Shown: piece by piece, positions 54,401 to 64,000 of the stretch
Layout of the letters: each line of letters opens with the position of its first letter
Numbering within the stretch: position 1 is the first letter of the stretch
Source: Symbiodinium natans
Taxonomy: Eukaryota; Sar; Dinophyceae; Suessiales; Symbiodiniaceae
Length of the DNA stretch: 64,000 nucleotides
Assembly: GCA_905221605.1 (NCBI GenBank)
Contig: CAJNDS010002516.1
Location: 1-64,000 of the forward strand
Reading direction: 5' to 3'
Notes under the pieces: generated by a model
Database searches by the model: none
What the model saw: the letters and a program-made list of their open reading frames with translations, nothing else
Told to the model about the DNA's origin: nothing
Translations under genes and position numbers: made by a program

Positions 54401-56941
54401 GGCATCACGTAGAGTAGTGTTCTGCATCCCTACAAATACGACGATTCAATCGCCATGTGTGAGGTGGTGCTCTTTGTGCCATATGCGCATCCCAGTGCAC
54501 TTTTTTGTTGCAATTTGCCTGGGCAATCTCGTCGTTACATATGTTTTGCGTGCGCTCAGGCGGGCTGCAGCTACAAATGCAGCCATGGAAAATGCCAGGA
54601 GGCACGTAACTGGCATGTGAGTGTACCAAAAGAACACCATGTTCGTTGCAGCGTTGGGCATCCGAGGTTAAAAGATTCGCCCTTGGTGCAGGGTTTGCCT
54701 CAACGGAACGTGTGAGCCTCAGAGATCGCAATGCAGCCCCGAAAGCGGCACGTCTGTGTTGCGGATATCGTGTAACTCAGGCGAGCGCTCCGCAAGGCCC
54801 TTCGCAGAAATCACTGTTTTGCACAACCATAAATGTATCGCGGCAGCAGACATCTCAAGATAACAGAGGCTGTCCTTGAAAGCTGTTGACGCAGCCTTAC
54901 CGACAGGTCAAGAAGAGGGGCGTGTCTTGGACGAAAACGAACGATGGGGCGAAGGGCTTCGTGGACCCGTTCTGTGAAGAAGTGCTGCATGTACATTAGA
55001 ATGGAGTTCGGTGGGAGCATGGTCAAGAATCTAAGCTCGAAACACCACCTGAGCATGACAACCCCATGATGGAAGCTGAGGTTACACGGGAATTCTCAAG
55101 GCCCCTTGCAGAGTGAGACGAGCCGTTTCTTGTTGTTGCCACTGATGCATGGACAATCCCCGCATGGCTTTGAGAGGGGGCTCTATGTGTCGGCCCAGCA
55201 TCTGTTGTGTGTTACCTCATCATTGATGCCATCTTGGCAGGTCTTCAGGCCTGAGCATGGTTGGGGTTTTATTGAGAACGCAGCAGCTCGGCCTTGGGGA
55301 GCATGTAGAGTGTGGATTCTTCATCAGCGCGCAGCGTCGACATAATCGTTCGATATCTACCAATGAAGCTTTGCATGTTTTCAAGGAGCATGCTTCTTCT
55401 GCAAATGCTCTTCTGCTGCGCATGGAAGTGTGCGTTGGTTTGTGTGCGCCCGCGCCGGCCTAAAACTAAGGAGCTGAAGGGCAAGTATGGCGAGCCCGGC
55501 TGATGTTTGAAGTTAGGTCTTCTGCATCTGTGTTGTCTATTGGCGCAAGGATGTTTGACGTCTCGTGCTTGCATTGTGTATCTGAGCTGCTGGCCCAGTA
55601 TGTCCCAGGCAGTCAGATAGGTCCAGGTCGGTCAACATTTTTCATTGTGTGTAAGTCAGAGAGCTTGTAGTTCGGCAGTCGTGCCATCGAGCTGAACCAG
55701 CTCGGAAGTCTTGATCTATTGGAGGACCCTTCCAAATAGGTCGCACTCCTGGAACATGTTCGAAGGCTAAGGCTATAACTTTTGTTTTGCTTCCTGCAGC
55801 CCTTTTTCTGCTGATGGGGGACCCGTGCTGCGCCTTGAAGGCATGCTGTGTGCGGTCTCTTCCTCTTCCTATTTCCCGACCAGAAGCAGATTTGAAGTAA
55901 TTGGAGTATGAGACTTGGTACTCCAGCTTCTGATAATTTCAGGGTGCCGGAAGTGAAATTCGTTCGAACCGGGCAGGTGGGACCGTGCAGCTGCGAGCTA
56001 TATCCCATCTGGGGATTCTGCCGACCTCAATTCCAGGAGCGGCACCCCTCGCAATGCGAAGCGTGTGGCAGCTACTTGCAAGGTGTTCGCACGACTTCTC
56101 TCTGTGGCATTCTGAGTCACCTGCAATCCAATGCAGGAGGTCCATGATCTGGATGACGCCGAGGCAGGGATGTAAAGTGTAAAGCTCCGACGTGTTTTGG
56201 GGTCAAATGGCCGCCTTTTTGACTCGACCAGGCACCAGATGGGCAGGCAGACCCGTTGATGGCAACGATGTAGTGGGCTGACTTGTCTTTTCCACTTGAG
56301 CCAGGCTCAGTCATCGATGCTTCGATATCGGGCCAGGAGCAAGGCACAAGATTTTGCTTGAAGCGCGGCAAAGTCTCCACACCGTATACGCTTCGCTCAA
56401 GGACCCAGGCACCATCAAGCTCTGTGGCTTAACAGCTCCCAGGCAGATTTCTTTGTATCCCTGATTGGCAGCAGTGCTCTGGAGCCGATCCATCCAATTC
56501 ATGATGTATTGTGCATGATTGCATCCCCGCAGGCTGATTCAGTCCTTCGTCTGGCGCGTGGCGAACATCTCTGTGGATGTCTTGGCGCTGTTGTATTGCC
56601 TCGATACATCCTTGGCGTGACATCAGCTCTCACCAGTACCGTATACCCTGTTTCCTCGAGGTAAATGCAGTGCAGCTGCGGCGAGTGGAGGCGCTCATCA
56701 CCAGCCTGGTGCTGGTGGCCATAGGCAGGAGGGTTCGAGCGAGTCACGCTTGCTAGAATGATGGAACTTCACGGGGCTGTGTGTTGATGCGTATTGGCGA
56801 GCTTCCTGCAGGGGTTGTCCTTACGCTCATGACGCTGGTCGGCGGCCTCTCCCGTGGGGTGCTGCTGGAACGCTTCGGCTGGACAAGGGATTAAGGGCAG
56901 CAAACGTTTTGCACGATTGCAAGTACTGTTGCCAGCGGGAC

Positions 56942-57187
56942 GCTCTTTCTCTCTTTCTCTCTTTCTCTCTTTCTCTCTTTCTCTCTTTCTCTCTTTCTCT
57001 CTTTCTCTCTTTCTCTCTTTCTCTCTTTCTCTCTTTCTCTCTTTCTCTCTTTCTCTCTTTCTCTCTTTCTCTCTTTATCTCTTTCTCTCTTTCTCTCTTT
57101 CTCTCTTTCTCTCTTTCTCTCTTTCTCTCTTTCTCTCTTTCTCTCTTTCTCTCTTTCTCTCTTTCTCTCTTTCTCTCTCTCTCTCTC
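56942..57187 (+). repeat. CTCTTTCT microsatellite (8-bp unit)
   Basis: About 30 units of an 8-bp pyrimidine repeat with one ctttatct variant near 57075, ending in (CT)n. The unit differs from the 10-bp version at 37551. The 163-aa Arg/Glu/Lys-rich minus-strand ORF through it is an artefact. Confidence 0.9.
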
Positions 57188-57459
57188 AGCTGTCCACACG
57201 CAAATAGTTGGGTATCACACGGTCGGGTGGTCTTGCTTTCGTGCTTGACCGGTTGGGTGTGGGCGTGTCGTCGCCTGTGGAAGCTGGTACACCATTGGCC
57301 TCTTCCGGCCCTGAGTGCCATTCAGTCTGAAATTGGCGTCGTCTCGGTGATGCCCAGTCGAATGCCATATCAATGTTCCGCGGGCACCACTGGGTTCAGA
57401 CTCAGGTGCGAATTTTGTTGTCTGTGTTGCAGGGGGAATCAGCCTGGACCCAAATGCAC

Positions 57460-57712
<253 letters not shown>

Positions 57713-59599
57713 CACCTGCATGTGTCCATATGTACGTGCACACACATTGCAATACATGTGCCTCCATGGAGGATCACGCTCGCCAATGGCCCAGAGTTCC
57801 GATACCTGGGCATGCGCTTCGCCTGCCTCTCCGAGGGCTCTTTGCGAAGCCCTGCATTTGCAGAGCGCTGGTCAGGCACGTTATGGCACGTTCATACGTC
57901 TGCAGGCTTTCCCACTCAGATTAAGGGGTTTCTGGGATGGGCCCCATACGCCATACGGGTTGCCACAAGGTGTGTTTCTTACTGTTGTAGATCGCGCTAA
58001 GTCCCTTGTCATCTTTGCAGGTAACCAGGACCGATGCATACCCCTGTCTCTTGGACGCAGTCTCTATTGCCGGCAGAGCATCAAGAGCTCTGAGCCGGGA
58101 GGAGGCAGTCTTAATCTTGAAGAGCACACAGACGAAATCTTGAGAGGTTTAGCACCACCACTAAGGAATGCACTGGACTGCCCCGTCGAGCCAGATTCGT
58201 TGAGCTGCCTGTCCTAAAAGTGGACTTGACATGATTCGAGAAATTGTTCGAGAAGTGCTTTGAAAGTAGTTGAACGTCTTGAAAATACCTCGCTGTGCAG
58301 AGAGCTGACATCCTGGGAGGCTCCGAGGGTACGGAGAGTGGGTATTCCTCCAAAAGTGGCTTCTTCTCGCAGTTGGAGCGGGTGCAGTGCAGTGCCTGCC
58401 GCAATGCCACGGCTGTCCTGCTGCTGCCGATCCTCATTACCATGGCACTTCGGCTGATATTTTCAGCAATGCCGTTTTTGCTCAAGGTTTTGGTGCGTGA
58501 GGGCATTTTTGCTCACCTTTGCTGCCGAGGCGACTTATGTGAAATTAATTCAAGGAACCACTGCACGATGCCTGGGTGCATTGGAGCAGGAATTGTGGGC
58601 GTGTATGCAGTGTTTCGATTCCGCTGCTCCAGCCTCTCATTGGCATTTCAGGACTCATGTGGCGCGATACTGCGATCAACAAGGTCCTGCTGGTGGTCTC
58701 TGGAATCATTGGAGGGATAGCGACGCCTGCCTACGCTCTTACCTGTCTTCAGACTGTAGTGGACAAAAGCCCAGATTTACCAGATTTCCTCAGATTTCTC
58801 TGAGTCCATCAAGGATCAAGTGCAGGGGTTCATTCCTCACGCTTGTTTCCAGAGACAAAGCCTTGCAAGACATAGGAAGACTGGCTAAGCAAGACGACGG
58901 TGTCTCGCAAGGAACTTGGGCTTGATGGCCATTTACCATGGAACATGCACCTGGACGCAGCGAGTATCAGTCAGTGGACACCTTGACGGGTCTGTAGCTG
59001 TTGTTCTCAGATCCCAGGGTGTTACAAAGAGTTATGGAAGTTTTGTAATTCTAATTGAAGGAACTGCTTGGTTCTGACGTGAATCATGCATGCTCCTGGC
59101 GACTTCCACGGTAGCCATTGTGAACTTTCTGAGAATCTCATCTCGCAGCGGCCGGGGGGGTGGGCTGTGCATCGCAACAGTGGAGTGGGAAGCCCAGCAG
59201 AGACCAGGCATCACTACTTTGCGCCGCGCGGAGCTTTTCCTTCAGCCGGAGTTGGGGCCAGGCCGACTGATTGTCATGGGAACCCACGCTGCAGGCTTCA
59301 TACTGATTCATACTCCTGAGGGCCAACCTTGGGTCAGAGTTTGGCATAGTTTCTGAAGAGAGTGAGCAAGTTCCGGGCTGGGATCTTCGTTGCCTTCGCT
59401 GCTTTGCCAAAGCTTGTCGTGGGAGGCTTCGGCTGTCTGCTGCTGGCAACAGTCTGTAAGATGCGGCTTGGCTGGTGCTGGAAGGTTTCAGGAGAAGTTG
59501 TTTTTTTGTTTTGTCTCTTTGTACTTTTTATACTTGAGTTGTTGAATCATCAGCGTACTTGCCCACAGCACACGGCTCTGATTCTGCCTGGATGAGGCT

Positions 59600-61100
59600 G
59601 GCTGCTCTCCTGAACTTGTGCCTAGGAGTGCGTCAGGAACTGCCGCATGTGCCGCATGTTGACCTCTGAGTTCTGCAGAACCTTTCTGCAGAGGTCTCAG
59701 ATGAGTTTCAATCCTTTAGCCACATTTAGCTGCAGCTTTGTGCATGTTTCGACACATCAACCTGCCATCGGCGCTTGTGCCGTTTTCGACAGGGTAGCAC
59801 GACGTTGCGCACGGCCTCCACTAGACAATGCCTTGTGGAGTTGTTTTACTGCATGTAGCTCAATCCTTCGAGGTAGTTTCGTCACGAGAGCATTCAAAGC
59901 ATTGCTATGCATCGACATGCAACAGTCGTTTCAGAAAGGCAGGGCAGACCATCGGACTATCTGCTCAGTTGGGGTTTGGACTTCAGTGATGGTCTTGATC
60001 TTGCGGATGGTGTCGATGGGTCACAGGTCCCTGAAGCCTGAACAGCCCTGAACCAAAAATCGAGATCGCTGCCTGGGGTATCTCTCGGGGCTTTGATCCC
60101 TGTCCCTGCCAGCCTCAAAAAGGGGGCAGAGCGCGCCAGGCTATGATGTTTTCCTCAACCAGGCTGTGGAGGGCGGAATCAAACTGGGCAGCCTTGGCCG
60201 GACTCCTGTGAGTGATGCGTCTTGTGGTGCATTTTCGACGCAGGGTCTCGAAATGTGTCGAGCGTAGGTGTGAGGATGGGTGTGGTGATGTGTGGTGGTC
60301 AGATAGGGAAATATTCGCAGAAATCTGTGCTGGAAGAAATCGACCAAGACCGCATCACCTTCGAACATCGGCATAGTGGGGCACAGTGGGGACAGCTTCC
60401 AGCATGTCAAGCTCAGCAGTAAGCTGAGCGCTGGAGGCAGCGGCTCTCTGGACCTCGCTAGACTGCAGTGCTCTGCAGTTTCTAGGTATACAGTCGGGTG
60501 CATCTCATGATCTCAACCCGGCCGCTGAGTTAGCTTCACTCTGGAGATCAGCAAGGATGGCAAGCCCCAGGTTCCTCTTGCGCGACTGTGACTCGTGTTT
60601 GTGGCGAACTGGTTCCACACATGCAGGGCACTTCTCTGTGTGGGGCTGTATCTGCAGGCACGCAATGCCAGGATGGAGGTGGGCTACATAAGGCTTCGTT
60701 CCGTGTGTTAGTTTCAGCTTCTTCTCAGCAACAGGCCGAGAAAGTGGACAAACGGCAAAACTCCAATCAAGGACGGGCCGAACCCTTCATCCTAAACCCA
60801 TGAGTCCACCATTCCGATCCCCAAAGAGGTGCAAGACCTTTAAGAGGCCGACTGCAAGCTAGGAGGCTAGCAGCGCTTACCTCAAAACCAAGCCCCTTGA
60901 ATCAACGCGTCGGCCTAAGCCCAAGGATCCCGAGCCTTAGCACTGAAGTGACCGCACCCCAGCTGCAAGCTGCAGCACCTGCTCAGGACCGCCGGCGAAG
61001 GATTTAGTCGGAAAGGCGCTCGTCTGGTTCCTGATGTGTGCAGAGGGCCCTGCTCTGCCCTGCTTGACCTGTTTGGACCCCGTTTACTATTGAGCATATT
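59600..61100. other. No recognisable gene
   Basis: Short overlapping ORFs only. No exon chain or domain is identified in this stretch between the hydrophobic pieces and the cold-shock-domain exon. Confidence 0.4.
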
Positions 61101-61137
61101 TTCAGCATTTCTTTTCAGCTGTTCCATCTCCGGTCAG

Positions 61138-61412
61138 GTGTTCCGGGGGCGGGTGAAGTCCTTCAATTCCACGAACGGCTTCGGCTTCATCACCTGCGAC
61201 GAGCTGAAGCCGACGCAGGATCCTCAGCTTCTCGAAGGCGTTCGAAGGCCTTCGAAGGCCCAGGCACACTCCAAGTGCTCTGAGAAAAGAACCTCCAAAA
61301 AGTTTTGAAGGTCAGAAAGAGTCTTGACTTGACTTCTGGCTTTCAACAGATTTTCCAGGTTCAACAAGCGAGACGTCTACGTGAATCACACCCAGGCTGG
61401 GGTGATCGCTGC
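61138..61412 (+). CDS. Cold-shock-domain (Y-box-like) nucleic-acid-binding protein, two exons seen
   Basis: The first exon, after ccggtcag, reads VFRGRVKSFNSTNGFGFI then TCDELKP (61138-about 61219). It contains the RNP1-like stretch NGFGFI of cold-shock domains and the leading GxVKSFN strand. A second piece after ttttccag at 61359 reads FNKRDVYVNHTQAGV, corresponding to the RNP2-like DVFVH strand with Tyr-Val-Asn-His. Together they cover most of one domain of about 70 residues. Dinoflagellates have many cold-shock-domain proteins that bind RNA or DNA. The start codon, intron phase and further exons are not resolved; the ORF from 61036 includes non-conserved, probably intronic sequence. Confidence 0.65.
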
Positions 61413-61419
61413 TGACTCC

Positions 61420-64000
61420 ATGAACTCAAAGCCCGCACCAAGCTCGAATTGTCCCAGCCAGCAAGCAGAAGCCTACCTTACTCGTCCTTGCTACGTTTAT
61501 GGATGTGTTTTTGTGTTGAGATATGTTGATGAGTGAGGGTATGCTGTGGGCATCCGAGAAAGTCTTGGAGAGGTGCCAGGTGGCGGACCCCTGATCTCAG
61601 GGCCGTGCCCCAAGCAGAGTGGGTCACTGGAGGTGTCTTCGACAGGGATGACCATCTTGTTTTCGGGTCCGCCTTTCAAGGGATTTCCTGCCCGGGGTTT
61701 GGGTGCTTCACGCCTTGGGCTTCAGTGGCTTTGCAAAGTCAGGCCGTTCCAGGTCACTTCTTTTCCAACCAGGATGGCAATCAGTTCTTCTTCCGGGAGC
61801 TACAGTTCTACTCGGGCAGGCAGACTTGGAGAATATCTGTCCCATAGTGCAGACTGAGGCAAGAGTACGAATTCCGGCTCTTTCTCAACAATCAGGGGCC
61901 ACAGCCTGAGTTGATCGCATCTGGAATGCCGGATCATTGGGCACTGGTCGCATATTCGCAAACACCATTATCACGATCCTGATCGTCCAAGCGGCTCTGA
62001 GTCTTGACTCAGACTGAAGTCAACGCATGTGGTCGTCGTAGGGAGACAGAAGAGAGTGCATTGCTTTCCTGCCTCGGCTTCCGCTGCAGGCAACCTCAGG
62101 GCCGAGATCTCAAGTCCCTGCATCAACCCGAGGACTACAGCAGCCGCCTTCTCGGGAAATCTGTGGAGCGTCACAATAAGCCTCAGTGTGATTGTTTGTT
62201 CACTCGTTTCATTTCATTTCAGTAATGCTCTCAACTTTGCCGATCCATCATGACCCAGGCCTTGGGGAACTCCCTACAGCGCAGAGCGTAGGCCAGGGTT
62301 CTGAAAACACACTTGCCCACGTTTGTCCCACCCTAATGCCTCTAAAGGCCACAGCCCAAGCGGGGACGACTCCTTCGGGTTTGGGATTCATGGATGTCCG
62401 GCTGCGGACTTTTCAGAACTTCAGAGCTTCAAGCTGGGCTTGTGCTTACGTGCCACAGGTTGTGGCTGCATCTGCAATGTCGATGGCCCTGTAAAACGCC
62501 CAAACACGGCTATGCGTGGTACCCATAGCCAGCCAAATGGCGGAAGACCGTAGTTTAAACGCAAGGCCTGAACCACTATGCATCCCGAGCCCAAAGCAGG
62601 AGCTCTTTTTGGGTTTTGGCCTCAGGGCTCGTTTGATCGTTTCCGATCTGAGCGTCTGGTGGTTCAGGATATGTTGTACTGACAGGAAACTAGGTAGTCA
62701 AAACGAAGGCAGTGGGGTGCAGCGGCCCCAGGGTGGGGATGTGTTTAAGGGTGCTTCAGCGCGGATATGTTCGCACCTGCTCCGAAGGCGAAAAACTCCT
62801 CGTTCACTGAGGGCTCTCCGGCATATACCAGCATGGTTTGCTCTTGCTGACTGGGTGATACACCACTGGGCATGATTCATGTTTTACCTTGAATTAAAAT
62901 GTTTCATGGTGCGCCCTCATCGTGTTCAGTGTTTATTCAGACCCTGGTGTACCTCCTCAGCTTTCTGTAGCATGTAGGCGCCTGGCAGTACGCCTTGCGA
63001 TTTGTGAGGCATTTAAGCTTGCGCAGGACCGCTGGTCTGCCTTGTGCGCAGGAGAGTTCTTAGAATACAAACGCAAACAATGTTTGCCTGCTTGAATCTG
63101 ATAAGGCTCGGCTGGGTTGTGGGAACAGTGGTCCGGCCACTTTGACATCACTCTTGCACTCAGGGTGTTTCCCTGTACCGAGGCTAGTATTTCCAAATGT
63201 CGTCGGGCATGTTTGGTAGCAACGTTGCGGACCAGCGCATGCCTGGTGTCTACCACTCCAGAACTAGCCCGGCATAGACGGGAAGGCGAGCAATTTGTCG
63301 CGGTTCTCCGAGGCGCGTCAACAAGGGAACCCTGCGCTCACAACACCCTGGAGTTTGTAGCGGCCCCTCACCTAGAGCTGAGATTGAGCTCAATGGAAGT
63401 TAATGGAAGTTAATGGCCAGTCGAAGGCAAAAAAGGTTATCACCACCGTGTTAGACTAAGTGTTAGGCACCGTTACTGATGAGGAGGCCTCAAAGCTCCG
63501 CGAAGCTCAGCCTTCCTGTCACATAGGCCCAGCTAGGCCCGCCCCGCCCAGCACAGGTCCGCCTCTCAGAGAGTGCCTTGGGTAATGAGGCCAGATGAGG
63601 CCAGATGAGGCCATATGAGGCCATATGAGGCCTCTTGCTCACGACATGCAGCAGTCAGGCAAAGCTAGGTCCACAACTCTGGGAGACGTTGGCGGAGTTG
63701 TCTACCAGACCAGGACGATCCCCAATACAAAAAAGGTCCCATAACAGCTGCTTCTTCCGGCTTGTGGCCCGGGCCAGCTGGCGTTGGTGTGCATCAATCT
63801 TTGCAGCTGGCTCGCCGTGATGGCCTTTATGTTGAAGACGACATTGTCCACGACTTCCATTAACGTCAGTCTGGAAATTCGTCTAGAAGCCCTTCGGCAA
63901 GCAGAGCCCTGTAAGTACCCCAAGCCTCCAGAGCCAGCGCTGGCGCAATGTCCCTGGGATATGCTGGCGGCGCGAGCCAGCCATGCCAGGGGCCCAAGTC
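61420..64000. other. Unresolved downstream region
   Basis: Possible further exons of the cold-shock gene or another gene. Coding-like pieces occur at about 61626-61690 (GVFDRDDHLVFGSAFQG) and 62350-62420 (SGDDSFGFGIHG). Neither is assigned. The window ends without a clear feature. Confidence 0.3.
63585..63632 (+). repeat. 10-bp tandem repeat ccagatgagg
   Basis: Nearly five units of ccagatgagg / ccatatgagg in direct succession. Confidence 0.8.

Noticed and set aside
58021-58150. EHTDEILRG as the C-terminal motif of a CoA-transferase family III protein
   Set aside because: The preceding TDAYPCLLDA reading is in another frame and no other family motif was found upstream.

Overview
This window looks like nuclear DNA of a dinoflagellate, most likely a Symbiodiniaceae-like (Suessiales) species. 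Four things support this: degenerate TTTAGGG interstitial telomeric repeats; a spliced gene built from tiny exons whose introns mostly start with GC and sometimes GA; arrays of FNIP-like (22-residue) repeats; and a mix of a DIRS-like tyrosine-recombinase retrotransposon with a Ty1/copia-like element. The species assignment is inference. No prokaryotic operon, rRNA, tRNA or CRISPR array was found.

Layout. (1) 1-7.7 kb: a tandem satellite derived from FNIP-like protein repeats, with 67-bp and 37-bp units and higher-order duplications, ending in a better preserved FNIP fragment. (2) 7.7-16.9 kb: an apparently complete DIRS/PAT-type retrotransposon with split direct repeats A1-ORFs-B1-A2-B2. It encodes, in one orientation and one frame, a tyrosine recombinase, a zinc-finger Gag, and a large polyprotein. 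The polyprotein carries a 2-oxoglutarate/Fe(II)-oxygenase-like domain, a C5-methyltransferase-like domain, reverse transcriptase and RNase H. Gag and polyprotein are separated only by a TGA in the leaky context TGACTAG. (3) 17-22.4 kb: low-complexity DNA, a poorly understood ORF, and a truncated, frameshifted copia-like Gag-protease on the minus strand. Its primer-binding site matches the tRNA-Met anticodon arm. (4) 22.4-32.2 kb: gene-poor DNA with GGGCCC clusters, hairpins and interstitial telomeric blocks in both orientations, ending in a 3.2-kb degenerate TTTAGGG array. (5) 32.2-64 kb: ordinary-composition DNA with no long ORF, in which conserved proteins are split into many short exons. 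I could assemble a nearly complete ETF-ubiquinone oxidoreductase gene (36.28-43.01 kb) and a C1A (cathepsin-like) cysteine peptidase gene (about 44.3-49.0 kb). A cold-shock-domain gene lies near 61.1-61.4 kb. All three are on the plus strand, matching the unidirectional gene clusters known in dinoflagellates.

The most unusual object is the DIRS-like element. It joins a putative DNA-modifying methyltransferase and a putative oxygenase to its RT/RNase H, probably expresses Pol by stop-codon readthrough, and looks recently active because its terminal repeats are (nearly) identical. Exon boundaries and domain calls were read by eye; no database search was run.
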